A stretch of DNA of 64,000 bases from Arthrobacter sp. RIT-PI-e (GTDB lineage Bacteria > Actinomycetota > Actinomycetes > Actinomycetales > Micrococcaceae). The stretch is from NCBI RefSeq assembly GCF_001187915.1, contig NZ_LGIU01000051.1:1-64000 (forward strand). The letters run 5' to 3'. Below the pieces are notes generated by a model. The model was given only the letters and a program-made list of their open reading frames with translations. It was not told the DNA's origin and searched no databases. The first letter of the stretch is position 1. Each line of letters opens with the position of its first letter. Below are positions 44,292 to 55,042 of the stretch, piece after piece. Both the position numbers and the translations under genes were made by a program.

Positions 44292-45098
44292 ATGAGGGTC
44301 AGCGTTGGTCAGTTCAGACCGGGCGGGAACGTCCCGGAGAACCTCGCCGTGATGGGTGAGCTCGCGGGCGAGGCACGTGCCGCCGGCTCGGAGCTGATCA
44401 TCTTCCCCGAGGAGTCGATGCTGGCGATCGGGACGGTCGAGGGCTCACTGCAGGAGGCCGTGGAGGCGTCGTGGAGCTCCTTCGTGCAGCAGCTCTCCTT
44501 CGTGGCCGCGCAGCAGGGGATCGCGGTGGTGGCCGGCGGGTACGAGCCCAGCGGTGAGGCGCGGCCCTTCAACACCCTGGTGCTCATCGACCCCACGGGC
44601 CGCATCGTGGACACCTACCGCAAGCTCCACCTCTACGACGCCTTCAGCTACTCCGAGTCCGCCCGGATCAAACCGGGCGACGGCGGCATCAAGGTCGCGG
44701 AGCTGGGTGAGGTACGCGTGGGCCTCATGACCTGCTACGACCTCCGGTTCCCAGAGCAGGCACGCGCGATCGCCGACGCCGGGGCGGACCTCATCTGCGT
44801 GCCGGCCGCATGGTTCAAGGGCGAGCACAAGATCGAGCACTGGGAGACCCTGCTGAGGGCACGGGCCATCGAGAACACGGTGTGGGTGGCGGCCGCGGGG
44901 ACCTCCGGCGGGCACACGATAGGTCACTCGGCGGTGATCGACCCGATGGGCATCACGCAGGGGCAGCTGGAGGACGAGGAGCGCGGCATCGTCACGGTGG
45001 ACGTCACCCGGCGCAGGGTCGACGACGTCCGGGAGTTCCTGCCCGTTCTCCGGAACCGCCGTTTCGCCCCGAACCACACCATCGTCGACCCGCTCTGA
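44292..45098 (+). CDS. Nitrilase superfamily carbon-nitrogen hydrolase (Nit2-like)
   Basis: From ATG 44292 (GAGGGG upstream) the 268-residue enzyme has the complete Glu-Lys-Cys triad: E40 in I-I-F-P-E-E-S, the Lys in D-T-Y-R-K-L-H-L-Y-D, and the Cys in L-M-T-C-Y-D-L-R-F-P-E. Nit-family omega-amidases hydrolyse alpha-keto amides such as deaminated glutathione. Its TGA overlaps the start of the arabinose regulator gene, so the two may be coexpressed by accident or for regulation. Confidence 0.9.
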   Translation: MRVSVGQFRPGGNVPENLAVMGELAGEARAAGSELIIFPEESMLAIGTVEGSLQEAVEASWSSFVQQLSFVAAQQGIAVVAGGYEPSGEARPFNTLVLIDPTGRIVDTYRKLHLYDAFSYSESARIKPGDGGIKVAELGEVRVGLMTCYDLRFPEQARAIADAGADLICVPAAWFKGEHKIEHWETLLRARAIENTVWVAAAGTSGGHTIGHSAVIDPMGITQGQLEDEERGIVTVDVTRRRVDDVREFLPVLRNRRFAPNHTIVDPL

Positions 45099-46258
45099 TG
45101 TCCACCCCCACCGACCTCCCGGGCGCCGTCGTCGCGCGTGGGCGTCCCCGTGCAGCGGACCCCCTACGTCCCCGGGAGCCGGTCCGTGCCGCGAACATCC
45201 GCGACGTGGCACGGCGGGCCGGTGTCTCCCACCAGACCGTGTCCCGGGTGATCAACGGGCATCCCAGCCTCCGTACCGAGACCCGCGCGCGCGTACTGGC
45301 GGCCATGGATGAGCTGAACTTCCGCCCGAACCGGGCTGCCCGTGCTCTCGTGACCAGCCGGACCACCACCATCGGCGTGCTGGTCAGCAAGGGTTTCGAG
45401 TACGGGCCGGCCGCGAGTCTCCAGGCGATCGACAGCGCGGCCCGCGCGGCGGGCTACGCCGTGGACATCGCCCACCTGGACACCATGGACGCCTGCCTGA
45501 TCCGGGCCGCCCTCGACCGCCTCCTGGCGCACGGTGTGGACGGGCTGATCATCCTGGCCCCGCAGGCGCAGACCCTGCGCGAGATCGAGCGCCTGTCCAT
45601 CACGCTGCCCTTCGTCACCGTCCACTCCTCCCGGGAGCAGGACGACCACCGGCTCTCCGTGGACCAGGCCGGGGGAGCGGCACTGGCGACGCGTCACCTG
45701 CTGGAGCTGGGGCACCGGCGGATCGTCCACGTGGCCGGTCCGGGCAACTGGCTCGAGACGGCGGCCCGTGCACGTGGCTACCTGTCCGAGATGCTGGCCT
45801 GGGGGCAGGAGCCGGAGATCCTGGGATCCGGGAACTGGACGGCGGAGTCCGGGTACCGGGCGGGGCGGCTCATGCTGGAGGACCCGGGGATCACCGCGGT
45901 CTTCTCCTCCAACGACCAGACGGCACTGGGGGTGATGCACGCCTTCCACGAGGCCGGCAGGCGCATCCCCGAGGACCTCAGCGTGGTGGGCTTCGACGAC
46001 GTCCCCGAGGCGGCGCACTTCTGGCCGCCGCTCACCACGGTGCGGCAGGACTTCCCCGAACTCGGCAGGCGCTGCGTGGCCACCCTGCTGGAACTCATGG
46101 GCACCGGTACCGGGGGCGGCCCCTCCGCCGCGGGTGCCGCTCCGTCCCGGCACTCCAGGGTGCTCCGGGAGGTGATACCGGATCTCATCATCCGGGGTTC
46201 CTCGGCGCCGGCGCCGGGTCCTGCAGCGGAGTTCCCCCCGGAGGAACGGCGTGATTGA
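45098..46258 (+). CDS. LacI family regulator of the L-arabinose locus (AraR-like)
   Basis: The 386-residue protein has an N-terminal tail of about 33 residues, then a LacI helix-turn-helix (N-I-R-D-V-A-R-R-A-G-V-S-H-Q-T-V-S-R-V-I) and an effector domain with F-S-S-N-D-Q-T-A-L-G and G-F-D-D-V-P-E-A. The stop lies inside the -35 of the araBDA promoter, and a palindromic operator sits just downstream. It probably represses the arabinose operon and is released by the sugar or a derivative. The start TGATG overlaps the previous gene. Confidence 0.92.
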   Translation: MSTPTDLPGAVVARGRPRAADPLRPREPVRAANIRDVARRAGVSHQTVSRVINGHPSLRTETRARVLAAMDELNFRPNRAARALVTSRTTTIGVLVSKGFEYGPAASLQAIDSAARAAGYAVDIAHLDTMDACLIRAALDRLLAHGVDGLIILAPQAQTLREIERLSITLPFVTVHSSREQDDHRLSVDQAGGAALATRHLLELGHRRIVHVAGPGNWLETAARARGYLSEMLAWGQEPEILGSGNWTAESGYRAGRLMLEDPGITAVFSSNDQTALGVMHAFHEAGRRIPEDLSVVGFDDVPEAAHFWPPLTTVRQDFPELGRRCVATLLELMGTGTGGGPSAAGAAPSRHSRVLREVIPDLIIRGSSAPAPGPAAEFPPEERRD

Positions 46259-46311
46259 CATCACCCGGGGGAGCGCCCTTACACTGATGACCGCGATGTG
46301 AACGGTCACAT
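46255..46311 (+). promoter_or_regulatory. Promoter and operator of the araBDA operon
   Basis: A perfect -35 TTGACA (46255-46260) overlaps the regulator's stop codon. A -10 such as TTACAC or TACACT lies at 46279-46285 with an 18- or 19-base spacer. Just downstream is the 16-bp palindrome ATGTGAACGGTCACAT (46296-46311) with 6-bp arms. An operator near the start site fits repression by the LacI-type protein encoded immediately upstream. No second copy was seen before the transporter genes. Confidence 0.82.
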
Positions 46312-46385
46312 GACTGACACCGCGCCATGACGATCAACCAGAGTGCCGCGTGCCGGCCTCCAGAAGAACAAAGAGGTCCTTCCCC

Positions 46386-48131
46386 TTGAGCGACTCCACC
46401 TCGGGTGCATCCATCACCGCCCAGGAATCCACCGGCACCAGGCCCAGCTACGTGATCGGCGTCGACTACGGCACCCTCTCGGGACGCGCCGTCGTGGTGC
46501 GTGTGTCCGACGGCGCGGAGCTCGGCGCCTCGACGCTCGAGTACCCCCATGCCGTGATGGATTCCACCCTCGCCGCCACGGGCGAGCAGCTGCCGCCCGA
46601 GTGGGCGCTTCAGGTGCCCTCCGACTACGTGGACGTGCTCCGGACCGCGGTCCCCGCCGCGGTCCGGGAGGCCGGGATCGACCCGCAGGACGTCATCGGC
46701 ATCGCCACGGACTTCACCGCCTGCACCATGGTGCCCACCATCGCGGACGGCACCCCGCTCAACGAGATCCCCGGGTACGAGGGCCGCCCGCACGCCTATG
46801 TGAAGCTGTGGAAGCACCACGCCGCGCAGGGCCAGGCCAACCGCATCAACGAGCTCGCCGCGCAGCGCGGCGAGGTCTGGCTGCCGCGCTACGGCGGACT
46901 CATCTCCAGCGAGTGGGAGTTCGCCAAGGGTCTGCAGCTCCTCGAGGAGGACCGCGAGCTCTACGACCTCATGGAGCACTGGGTCGAGGCAGCGGACTGG
47001 ATCGTCTGGCAGCTCACGGGTGAGTACGTGCGGAACGCCTGCACCGCCGGGTACAAGGGCATCTACCAGGACGGCGCCTACCCCACGGACGAGTTCCTCG
47101 CCGCACTGAACCCGGACTTCGCCGGCTTCGCCCGCGAGAAGGTCGAGCACACCATCGGCGCGCTGGCCTCGAAGGCCGGCTCGCTGTCCGAGGAGGCTGC
47201 CGGCTGGACGGGGCTCCCCGCGGGGATCGCCGTCGCCGTCGGCAACGTGGACGCCCACGTCACCGCGCCCGCGGCGCAGGCCACGGACCCCGGACAGATG
47301 GTGGCCATCATGGGCACCTCCACCTGCCACGTCATGAACTCGGACCGGCTCAGCGAGGTCCCGGGCATGTGCGGTGTGGTGGACGGCGGGATCGTGGACG
47401 GGTTCTACGGCTACGAGGCCGGCCAGTCCGGTGTGGGTGACATCTTCGCGTGGTTCGTGGCCAACCAGGTGCCCGGCGAGATCAAGGACGCCGCCACCGC
47501 GCAGGGCCTCAGCGTGCACGAGTACCTCACCGAGCAGGCGCAGCACGAACCCGTGGGAGCCCACGGTCTGGTGGCCCTCGACTGGCACTCCGGCAACCGC
47601 TCCGTCCTGGTGGACCACGAGCTCTCCGGCACCGTCGTGGGCCTGACGCTGGCCACGAAGCCGCACGAGGTGTACCGGGCGCTGCTGGAGTCCACCGCCT
47701 TCGGCACCCGGAAGATCGTCGAGACGTTCAATGCCTCGGGCGTCCCGGTCACCGAGTTCGTCGCCGCCGGCGGGCTCATCCGGAACCCCTTCCTCATGCA
47801 GGTCTACGCGGACGTGCTGAACATGCCTCTCTCCGTGATCGGCAGCTCCCAGGGGCCCGCCCTCGGCTCGGCGATCCACGCTGCCGTCGCCGCCGGCGCG
47901 TACGAGGACATCCACGCGGCCGCCGCCGCGATGGGCCGCCTGAACCGTGCCGCCTACACGCCCGACGCCGAACGCGCCGCGGCCTACGACGCCCTGTACC
48001 GGGAGTACGCCGAGCTGCACGACTACTTCGGTCGCGGCACCAACGAGGTCATGCACCGGCTGAAGGCGCTCCGCCGCTCGGCCCGCACGGCGTCGACGCC
48101 GGCACCCGCACAGCAGGAGGTCTCCGCATGA
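46386..48131 (+). CDS. araB: Ribulokinase
   Basis: This 581-residue FGGY kinase phosphorylates L-ribulose. Motifs are [14 protein letters not shown] at the N-terminus, I-A-T-D-F-T-A-C-T near residue 107, M-G-T-S-T-C-H in the ATP domain and A-A-G-G-L-I-R-N-P near residue 456. The start is unclear: TTG 46386 has AGAGG about nine bases upstream; GTG 46350 would add twelve residues with a poor ribosome site. It begins the araB-D-A operon and overlaps araD by four bases. Confidence 0.95.
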   Translation: MSDSTSGASITAQESTGTRPSYVIGVDYGTLSGRAVVVRVSDGAELGASTLEYPHAVMDSTLAATGEQLPPEWALQVPSDYVDVLRTAVPAAVREAGIDPQDVIGIATDFTACTMVPTIADGTPLNEIPGYEGRPHAYVKLWKHHAAQGQANRINELAAQRGEVWLPRYGGLISSEWEFAKGLQLLEEDRELYDLMEHWVEAADWIVWQLTGEYVRNACTAGYKGIYQDGAYPTDEFLAALNPDFAGFAREKVEHTIGALASKAGSLSEEAAGWTGLPAGIAVAVGNVDAHVTAPAAQATDPGQMVAIMGTSTCHVMNSDRLSEVPGMCGVVDGGIVDGFYGYEAGQSGVGDIFAWFVANQVPGEIKDAATAQGLSVHEYLTEQAQHEPVGAHGLVALDWHSGNRSVLVDHELSGTVVGLTLATKPHEVYRALLESTAFGTRKIVETFNASGVPVTEFVAAGGLIRNPFLMQVYADVLNMPLSVIGSSQGPALGSAIHAAVAAGAYEDIHAAAAAMGRLNRAAYTPDAERAAAYDALYREYAELHDYFGRGTNEVMHRLKALRRSARTASTPAPAQQEVSA

Positions 48132-48841
48132 GCAGCTTCTCCCCCGAGATCGAGGCCGCGATCGAGAAGGTCCGGAAGGACGTCTCCGCGCTGCACGCCG
48201 AACTCGTGCGCTACGGCCTGGTGGTCTGGACCGGCGGCAACGTCTCCGGTCGCGTCCCGGGCGCGGACCTGTTCGTCATCAAGCCCTCCGGCGTCAGCTA
48301 CGACGAGCTGACGCCGGAGAACCAGATCCTCTGCGACCTCGACGGCAATGTCATCGAGGGGACGCCGGGATCCGAGCGCTCGCCCTCGAGCGACACCGCC
48401 GCCCACGCCTACGTCTACCGGCACATGCCCGAGGTGGGCGGCGTGGTGCACACCCACTCCACCTACGCGGTGGCCTGGGCAGCGCGTGGCGAGGCGATCC
48501 CCTGCGTCATCACGGCCATGGCGGACGAGTTCGGAGGGGAGATCCCGGTGGGGCCGTTCGCGATCATCGGCGACGACTCCATCGGCCGCGGCATCGTGGA
48601 CACCCTCACCGGTCACCGCTCGCGCGGCGTGCTCATGAAGAGCCACGGCCCCTTCACCATCGGCAAGGACGCGAAGGACGCCGTCAAGGCGGCGGTCATG
48701 CTCGAGGACGTGGCACGCACCGTGCACATCTCCCGCCAGCTCGGCGACCCCGCGGGCATCGGGACCGAGCACATCGATTCACTCTTCGACCGCTACCAGA
48801 ACGTGTACGGTCAGCCATCCACCCCAGGAGCACCTGCATGA
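48128..48841 (+). CDS. araD: L-ribulose-5-phosphate 4-epimerase
   Basis: The 237-residue class II aldolase-fold enzyme has G-G-N-V-S-G-R (phosphate site), [15 protein letters not shown], and the zinc motif V-V-H-T-H-S-T near residue 103, with the later K-S-H-G-P-F. It converts L-ribulose-5-phosphate to D-xylulose-5-phosphate, feeding the pentose phosphate pathway. Overlapping starts with araB and araA (ATGA both) show translational coupling of all three. Confidence 0.96.
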   Translation: MSSFSPEIEAAIEKVRKDVSALHAELVRYGLVVWTGGNVSGRVPGADLFVIKPSGVSYDELTPENQILCDLDGNVIEGTPGSERSPSSDTAAHAYVYRHMPEVGGVVHTHSTYAVAWAARGEAIPCVITAMADEFGGEIPVGPFAIIGDDSIGRGIVDTLTGHRSRGVLMKSHGPFTIGKDAKDAVKAAVMLEDVARTVHISRQLGDPAGIGTEHIDSLFDRYQNVYGQPSTPGAPA

Positions 48842-50352
48842 GCGCCCTCACCACGTCCCTCGAGCCCTACGAGATCTGGTTCGTCACCGGCAGCCAGGAC
48901 CTCTACGGCGAGGAGACCCTCCAGCAGGTCGCGGAGCAGTCCCAGGAGATCGTGCGGATCCTCGGCGAGGCGGGGCTCCCGGTCAAGATCGTGTGGAAGC
49001 CCACCCTGAAGGACTCCGCCTCCATCCGCCGCATGGCGCTGGACGTCAACGCGGACGACAACGCGATCGGCGTGATCGCCTGGATGCACACCTTCAGTCC
49101 CGCGAAGATGTGGATCGCGGGCCTGGACGCCCTGCGGAAGCCTCTGCTGCACCTGCACACCCAGATCAACGTGGCCCTGCCCTGGGGCGAGATCGACTTC
49201 GACTTCATGAACCTGAACCAGGCCGCGCACGGCGACCGCGAGTTCGGCTACATCCAGTCCCGCCTCGGTGTACCCCGGAAGACGGTGGTGGGGCACGTCT
49301 CCAGCCCGGACGTGTGCGCCAAAGTGGCCACCTGGCAGCGCGCCGCCGCCGGCTGGGCCGCGGTGCACGGGCTCAAGGTGGCCCGCTTCGGTGACAACAT
49401 GCGCAACGTCGCCGTCACGGAGGGCGACAAGACCGAGGCCGAGCTGCGGTTCGGCGTCTCCATCAACACCTGGGGCGTCAACGACCTCGTGGCCGCGGTC
49501 GAGGCGCAGTCCGAGGAGGACGTCGACGTGCTCGTCGCGGAGTACGAGGAGACCTACGACGTCGCCCCCGAGCTCCGTCGCGGCGGAGACCGTCACGAGT
49601 CGCTGCGCTACGGTGCACGCCAGGAGCTCGGTCTGCTCTCCTTCCTCGAGGAGGGCGACTTCGGCGCCTTCACCACGAACTTCGAGGACCTCGGCGCGCT
49701 CCGGCAGCTGCCCGGGCTCGCCGTGCAGCGGCTCATGGCCCGCGGCTACGGCTTCGGCGCCGAGGGCGACTGGAAGACCGCCGTGCTGGTCCGCGCGGCG
49801 AAGGTCATGGGCGCCGGGCTGCCCGGCGGCGCCTCCCTCATGGAGGACTACACCTACCACCTGGTACCGGGGGAGGAGAAGATCCTCGGGGCGCACATGC
49901 TCGAGGTGTGCCCCACCCTCACCACGTCGAAGCCCACCCTCGAGGTCCACCCGCTCGGGATCGGCGGCAAGGAGGACCCCGTCCGCCTCGTCTTCGACAC
50001 GGACGCCGGTGCCGGTGTGGTGGTCGCGATGTCGGACATGCGTGACCGCTTCCGCCTCACGGCCAACGCCGTGGAGATCGTCCCGCCGGATGCACCCCTG
50101 CCGAACCTGCCGGTGGCACGCGCCGTCTGGAAGCCGGAGCCGAACCTCGAGACCTCGGCCGCGGCCTGGCTGAGCGCCGGCGCCGCCCACCACACCGTCC
50201 TCACCACCGCGGTGGGCCTCGAGGTCTTCGAGGACTTCGCGGACATCGCCCAGGTGGAACTGCTGCGCATCGACGCGGACACCACCCTGCGCGGGTTCCA
50301 GCGTGAACTGCGCTGGAACGCGGCCTACTACCGGCTCGCGCAGAAACTCTAG
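48838..50352 (+). CDS. araA: L-arabinose isomerase
   Basis: The 504-residue protein begins [17 protein letters not shown], the AraA signature, and has [11 protein letters not shown] near residue 80 and [12 protein letters not shown] near 270. Length equals E. coli AraA (500). It isomerises L-arabinose to L-ribulose using manganese. It is third in the operon, coupled to araD; the transporter genes follow after 57 bases. Confidence 0.97.
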   Translation: MSALTTSLEPYEIWFVTGSQDLYGEETLQQVAEQSQEIVRILGEAGLPVKIVWKPTLKDSASIRRMALDVNADDNAIGVIAWMHTFSPAKMWIAGLDALRKPLLHLHTQINVALPWGEIDFDFMNLNQAAHGDREFGYIQSRLGVPRKTVVGHVSSPDVCAKVATWQRAAAGWAAVHGLKVARFGDNMRNVAVTEGDKTEAELRFGVSINTWGVNDLVAAVEAQSEEDVDVLVAEYEETYDVAPELRRGGDRHESLRYGARQELGLLSFLEEGDFGAFTTNFEDLGALRQLPGLAVQRLMARGYGFGAEGDWKTAVLVRAAKVMGAGLPGGASLMEDYTYHLVPGEEKILGAHMLEVCPTLTTSKPTLEVHPLGIGGKEDPVRLVFDTDAGAGVVVAMSDMRDRFRLTANAVEIVPPDAPLPNLPVARAVWKPEPNLETSAAAWLSAGAAHHTVLTTAVGLEVFEDFADIAQVELLRIDADTTLRGFQRELRWNAAYYRLAQKL

Positions 50353-50409
50353 AGACCTCCCTCCGAAAGCCGGCGACGTTGCCGGGAACCACTCCAAGAA
50401 AGATCCATC

Positions 50410-51534
50410 ATGAATCGGAAATACCTGGCCGGCATCGCGGCCGCCAGCATCCTGACCCTCAGCCTCTCCGCCTGTGGCGGGAGCAGCCGTGGCGGCGAAG
50501 CAGCCGATCCCGGCGAGGGCCAGGCGCCGGAGGACATCACCATCGGCGTGGCCATGCCCACGCAGCAGTCCGAGCGCTGGATCGCCGACGGCGCCAACGT
50601 GGAGAGCCAGCTCGAGGACCTCGGCTACAAGGTGGACCTGCAGTACGCCAACGACGACATCCCCACCCAGCTCTCGCAGATCGAGAACATGATCAACGGC
50701 GGCGTGAGCGCCCTCGTGATCGCCTCGATCGACGGCACCGCACTCACCAGCGTGCTCGACCAGGCGGAGTCGCAGAACATCCCGGTCATCTCCTACGACC
50801 GCCTGATCAACGACTCCGACACGGTGGACTACTACACCACGTTCGACAACGAGGAGGTGGGTGTCCAGCAGGCCACCTCCCTGCTCACCGGTCTCGGCGT
50901 CCTCGACGCCGACGGTGCCGAGACGGGCGACGAAGGGCCGTTCGACGTCGAGCTCTTCGCCGGCAGCCCGGACGACAACAACGCCACGTTCTTCTGGAAC
51001 GGTGCCATGTCCGTGCTCCAGCCGTACCTGGACAGCGGCGTGCTGCGCGTGCCCAGCGGCCAGACCAGCTTCGAGCAGGCGGCGATCCTCCGCTGGCTGC
51101 CCGACACGGCGCAGGACCGCATGGAGGACCTCCTCACCGTCGGCGGCGGGGAGCGTCTCGAGGGCGTCCTCTCGCCCTACGACGGTCTCTCGATCGGCAT
51201 CATCTCCGCGCTGACCTCGGGCGGCTACTCCGCGAGCGACCTCCCGGTGGTCACCGGTCAGGACGCCGAGGTGGGGTCCGTGAACTCGATCATCGCCGGT
51301 GAGCAGTACTCCACGATCTTCAAGGACGTCCGCGAGCTCGGCGGTCAGGCCGTCTCCATGGTGGACGCCCTCATGAAGGGCGAGGAGCCCGAGGTCAACG
51401 ACACCGAGACGTACGACAACGGCGTCAAGGTCGTGCCGTCGTACCTGCTCGAGTCCCAGATCGTCACGGTCGACAACTACAAGGAAGTCCTGATCGACAG
51501 CGGCTTCTACACCGAGGACCAGCTCGACCAGTAG
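50410..51534 (+). CDS. chvE: Multiple-sugar ABC binding lipoprotein (ChvE-like)
   Basis: The 374-residue precursor has a signal sequence with lipobox L-S-L-S-A-C (Cys22). The mature part is a family 2 periplasmic binding protein: [28 protein letters not shown], and V-I-S-Y-D-R-L-I-N. These match ChvE/GguA-system binders of arabinose, galactose, glucose and xylose. With the araBDA genes upstream, L-arabinose is the likely ligand. A strong hairpin follows before the ATPase gene. Confidence 0.92.
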   Translation: MNRKYLAGIAAASILTLSLSACGGSSRGGEAADPGEGQAPEDITIGVAMPTQQSERWIADGANVESQLEDLGYKVDLQYANDDIPTQLSQIENMINGGVSALVIASIDGTALTSVLDQAESQNIPVISYDRLINDSDTVDYYTTFDNEEVGVQQATSLLTGLGVLDADGAETGDEGPFDVELFAGSPDDNNATFFWNGAMSVLQPYLDSGVLRVPSGQTSFEQAAILRWLPDTAQDRMEDLLTVGGGERLEGVLSPYDGLSIGIISALTSGGYSASDLPVVTGQDAEVGSVNSIIAGEQYSTIFKDVRELGGQAVSMVDALMKGEEPEVNDTETYDNGVKVVPSYLLESQIVTVDNYKEVLIDSGFYTEDQLDQ

Positions 51535-51550
51535 TCCCCGCACCACACGA

Positions 51551-51591
51551 GCACCTGTGGCCCCGACCCGTCCGGGCGGGGCCACAGGTGC
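51551..51591 (+). terminator. Hairpin between binding-protein and ATPase genes (attenuator)
   Basis: GCACCTGTGGCCCCG (51551-51565) pairs perfectly with 51577-51591, with a further short CCC/GGG stem inside. It lies 17 bases after the binding-protein stop and 52 before the ATPase start. Such hairpins partly stop transcription and stabilise the upstream message, so more binding protein than transporter is made. No U tract follows. Confidence 0.75.
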
Positions 51592-51642
51592 GTACCTCGC
51601 CCGGTACCGCCGGGACACCACTCAAGCAAGCGAGGTTCCACC

Positions 51643-53172
51643 ATGGCGGAGAACATCCTTCGGATGCGCCGCATCACCAAGACCTTCCCAGGTGTGAAGG
51701 CACTGCAGGACGTCAACCTGGACGTCGCGCGTGGCGAGGTCCACGCCATCTGCGGGGAGAACGGGGCCGGGAAGTCGACCCTCATGAAAGTGCTCTCGGG
51801 CGTGTACCCGCACGGCACGTACGACGGCGACATCGAGTTCGAGGGCGGGATCGCGGAGTTCAAGGACATCCGCGACAGCGAGCACTCCGGGATCGTGATC
51901 ATCCACCAGGAGCTCGCCCTCTCGCCCTACCTCTCGGTGGCGGAGAACATCTTCCTCGGGAACGAGCGCGAGAAGCGCGGGTTCGTCAACTGGAACGAGA
52001 CCAACGTGGAGGCCGCCAAGCTCCTCCGCCGGGTGGGGCTGGACCTCAACCCCGTGGTCCGGGCCGGTGACATCGGCGTGGGCAAGCAGCAGCTCGTGGA
52101 GATCGCCAAGGCACTCTCCAAGAACGTGAAGCTGCTGATCCTCGACGAACCCACGGCCGCCCTGAACGACGAGGATTCCGCGCACCTGCTGGGACTGGTC
52201 AAGGGTCTGCGGGAGGAGGGCATCACCAGCATCATCATCAGCCACAAGCTCAACGAGATCCGCGAGATCGCCGACTCCGTGACCATCCTCCGCGACGGGC
52301 AGACCATCGAGACGCTGAGCCTGCACGACGGCTCGGTCTCGGAGGAACGCATCATCAAGGGCATGGTGGGCCGGGACATGGCCAGCCGCTACCCCGACCG
52401 CACCCCCTCGATCGGTGAGGAGGTGCTCCGGGTGGAGGACTGGACGGTGCACCACCCGCAGGAGAGCTCACGCGTGATCGTGGACTCCGCGAACCTCAAT
52501 GTGCGCGCCGGTGAGGTGGTGGGCATCGCGGGACTCATGGGTGCAGGCCGCACCGAGCTCGCCATGAGCGTGTTCGGCCGCAGCTACGGTTCCAACATCA
52601 CCGGCACGCTCTACAAGAACGGCTCGCCCATCACGGCGAAGACCGTCAGCGAGGCGATCCGGCACGGCATCGCGTACGCCACGGAGGACCGCAAGCGGTA
52701 CGGGCTGAACCTGATCGACGACATCAAGCGGAACATCTCCGGTGCCGCGCTCGGCAAGCTCGCCAAGGGCGGCTGGGTGGACAGCGGACGCGAGGCCGTG
52801 GTGGCCGGCGACTACCGGAAGTCCATGAACATCAAGGCGCCCTCGGTCGCCTCGATCACGGGCAAGCTCTCGGGCGGCAACCAGCAGAAGGTGGTGCTCT
52901 CCAAGTGGATGTTCTCCGACCCGGACGTGCTCATCCTCGACGAACCCACCCGCGGTATCGACGTCGGTGCCAAGTACGAGATCTACACCATCATCAACAA
53001 GCTCGCCTCGGCGGGCAAGGCAGTCATCGTGATCTCCTCCGAGCTCCCCGAGCTCCTCGGGATCTGCGACCGCATCTACACCCTGGCCGAAGGGCGCATC
53101 ACCGCCGACGTGCCCATCGACCAGGCCACACCGGAACTCCTCATGCAGTACATGACCAAGGAAAAGGACTGA
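51643..53172 (+). CDS. gguA: Sugar ABC transporter ATP-binding protein, two domains
   Basis: This 509-residue protein has two ABC domains. The first has Walker [10 protein letters not shown] near residue 38 and Walker [10 protein letters not shown]. The second has a degenerate Walker A (L-M-G-A-G-R-T-E-L) and an intact signature L-S-G-G-N-Q-Q-K-V with [12 protein letters not shown]. That arrangement is standard for the XylG/MglA/GguA class. It energises import with the permease four bases downstream. Confidence 0.95.
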   Translation: MAENILRMRRITKTFPGVKALQDVNLDVARGEVHAICGENGAGKSTLMKVLSGVYPHGTYDGDIEFEGGIAEFKDIRDSEHSGIVIIHQELALSPYLSVAENIFLGNEREKRGFVNWNETNVEAAKLLRRVGLDLNPVVRAGDIGVGKQQLVEIAKALSKNVKLLILDEPTAALNDEDSAHLLGLVKGLREEGITSIIISHKLNEIREIADSVTILRDGQTIETLSLHDGSVSEERIIKGMVGRDMASRYPDRTPSIGEEVLRVEDWTVHHPQESSRVIVDSANLNVRAGEVVGIAGLMGAGRTELAMSVFGRSYGSNITGTLYKNGSPITAKTVSEAIRHGIAYATEDRKRYGLNLIDDIKRNISGAALGKLAKGGWVDSGREAVVAGDYRKSMNIKAPSVASITGKLSGGNQQKVVLSKWMFSDPDVLILDEPTRGIDVGAKYEIYTIINKLASAGKAVIVISSELPELLGICDRIYTLAEGRITADVPIDQATPELLMQYMTKEKD

Positions 53173-53176
53173 CCCG

Positions 53177-54412
53177 ATGGCCACCACCGTCAAGGACCCC
53201 GTCATCACCACACCACCCCCGCCCGCCAAGGCCGGGCTCTCCTTCCTGACGAGCAGGCTGCGGCAGATCGGTATCTTCGTCGCCCTCCTCGTGATCGTGA
53301 TCCTCTTCCAGGCGCTGACCGGCGGCAGGCTGCTGCAGTCGGACAACGTCTCGAACATCATCGTGCAGAACAGCTACATCCTGCTCCTGGCCATCGGCAT
53401 GGTCATGATCATCGTGGCCGGGCACATCGACCTCTCGGTGGGCTCCGTCGCGGCCTTCGTGGGCGCCATGTCCGGCATCATGATCCAGAACTGGGGCTTC
53501 CCGTGGTGGGTGGCCTTCGTGGGCTCCCTGCTCATCGGTGCCGCGGTGGGAGCATGGCAGGGCTTCTGGGTGGCGTACATCGGCATCCCCGCCTTCATCG
53601 TCACCCTCGCCGGCATGCTCGTGTTCCGCGGGCTCACGCAGATCGTGCTCGGCAACCAGCGCATCACCGGTTTCCCCGAGGAGTACCGCCAGCTCGGCGG
53701 TGGCTTCCTGTTCCCGGGGCTGTTCCCGCCCGAGACCAACCTCCTCGACTGGACCACGGTGATCCTCGGTGTCGCCGCCGTCGTCGCGCTCGTGGTCACG
53801 CAGCTCCGCGGCCGCGCCACCCGGGCACGCCTCAAGCTCGAGGACGAGCCCGCGTCCTGGTTCTTCACCAAGCTCGCGTTCATCGCCGTGATCATCCTCG
53901 GCCTGACCTACCTGCTGGCCGGCTCGCGCAGCGGTACGCCGATCGTGCTGGTGGTGCTCGGCATCCTGATCGTCGCCTACAGCGCCGTGATGAGCAACAG
54001 CGTGTTCGGACGTCACATCTACGCCCGCGGTGGCAACCTGCAGGCCGCGCAGCTCTCGGGCATCAACACCAAGCGCATCGACTTCATGCTCTTCGTGAAC
54101 ATGGGCGTGCTCGCGGCGCTGGCCGGGCTGATCTTCACCGGTCGCCTGAACTCGGCCGGACCGGGTGCCGGTAACCTCTTCGAGCTCGACGCCATCGCGG
54201 CCGCCTTCATCGGTGGTGCCGCGGTGACCGGTGGCGTGGGTACGGTGATCGGTGCCATCACCGGTGGCCTGATCATGGGCGTGCTGAACAACGGCATGTC
54301 ACTGCTCGGCGTGGGTATCGACTACCAGCAGTTCATCAAGGGCATGGTGCTCCTGCTCGCCGTCGGGTTCGACGTCTTCAACAAGCGCCGCGCGTCCAGC
54401 GCCCTCAAATAG
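53177..54412 (+). CDS. gguB: Sugar ABC transporter permease (GguB-like)
   Basis: The 411-residue permease has ten or more membrane segments. It contains I-V-A-G-H-I-D-L-S-V-G-S, G-I-P-A-F-I-V-T-L-A-G-M and the late A-A-F-I-G-G-A-A-V-T-G-G-V-G-T, all conserved in the ribose/xylose-type permeases. The extra loop near residues 175-240 is characteristic of the longer GguB group. It is the last gene of the arabinose locus, ended by a hairpin at 54462-54501. Confidence 0.94.
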   Translation: MATTVKDPVITTPPPPAKAGLSFLTSRLRQIGIFVALLVIVILFQALTGGRLLQSDNVSNIIVQNSYILLLAIGMVMIIVAGHIDLSVGSVAAFVGAMSGIMIQNWGFPWWVAFVGSLLIGAAVGAWQGFWVAYIGIPAFIVTLAGMLVFRGLTQIVLGNQRITGFPEEYRQLGGGFLFPGLFPPETNLLDWTTVILGVAAVVALVVTQLRGRATRARLKLEDEPASWFFTKLAFIAVIILGLTYLLAGSRSGTPIVLVVLGILIVAYSAVMSNSVFGRHIYARGGNLQAAQLSGINTKRIDFMLFVNMGVLAALAGLIFTGRLNSAGPGAGNLFELDAIAAAFIGGAAVTGGVGTVIGAITGGLIMGVLNNGMSLLGVGIDYQQFIKGMVLLLAVGFDVFNKRRASSALK

Positions 54413-54461
54413 GACGGCGGTCCGGGGAGCAGTGATCCCCCCGCCCGATCCCCCTGGAACA

Positions 54462-54501
54462 GAGCCGCACCGCAAGCCCTCACGGGCCTGCGGTGCGGCT
54501 C
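54462..54501. terminator. Hairpin ending the arabinose locus
   Basis: GAGCCGCACCGCA (54462-54474) pairs perfectly with 54489-54501, with a second GCCC/GGGC stem inside. It lies between the convergent ends of the permease gene and the CoA-binding protein gene, so it can act in both directions. Only CCTGTCGTTG follows on the plus strand, not a full U tract. Confidence 0.78.
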
Positions 54502-54538
54502 CTGTCGTTGGCCCGCCCGTCGCCGGACGGCACGCGGC

Positions 54539-55042
54539 TCAGGAGGTGATCTGGCGCTTCGAGGAGATGACGCCGGTGTTGAACCCCGCGAGGTTGAGGC
54601 CGCCGTGGAAGCGCGCGTGCTCGATCTTCAGGCAGCGGTCCATGACCACGTTCAGCCCGGCGGCCTCGGCCCCGCGTGCCACGTCCTCATGCCAGGACCC
54701 CAGCTGCAGCCACAGCGTCCTCGCCCCGACGTCGAGGGTCTCCTGCAGCACGGTCGGGAGGTCGTCGTGCTTGCGGAACACGTCGACGACGTCGGGCACC
54801 TCCGGCAGGTCCTGCAGGGAGGCGTACGCCGGTTGGCCGAGGATCTCCTTCGCCACAGGGTTCACGAAGTACAGGCGGTAGGGCGCGGAGGACTGCAGGT
54901 AGGTGGCCACGAAGTAGGACGCCCGGGAGGGCTTGTCCGAGGCCCCGACGATCGCCACGGAACGGGCGTTGCGCAGCAGCGCCAGGCGTTCGGGGGAGGA
55001 GGGGCCTTCCCAGGTGCGCTCCTGCGTGGTCGTGCCGCTCAT
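54539..55042 (-). CDS. CoA-binding (YccU-like) domain protein
   Basis: The 167-residue protein has a CoA-binding Rossmann domain: V-A-I-V-G-A-S-D-K-P-S-R-A-S-Y near residues 29-43, Y-F-V-N-P-V, P-D-V-V-D-V-F-R near 85, and D-R-C-L-K-I-E-H-A-R near 140. Family members resemble the CoA-binding part of succinyl-CoA ligase. Its ATG overlaps the metY stop, so it is the third gene of the SAM-riboswitch operon, a common position in actinobacteria. Its biochemical role is unknown. Confidence 0.88.
   Translation of the reverse strand: MSGTTTQERTWEGPSSPERLALLRNARSVAIVGASDKPSRASYFVATYLQSSAPYRLYFVNPVAKEILGQPAYASLQDLPEVPDVVDVFRKHDDLPTVLQETLDVGARTLWLQLGSWHEDVARGAEAAGLNVVMDRCLKIEHARFHGGLNLAGFNTGVISSKRQITS

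Noticed and set aside
46327-46389. Arabinose leader peptide of 20 codons
   Set aside because: No ribosome site and codon use unlike the neighbours; kept only as part of a finding, not as a gene.
48811-51621. A 936-codon minus-strand frame across araA and the binding-protein gene
   Set aside because: Antisense to two convincing genes, with His/Val/Gly-rich composition and no recognisable motif.
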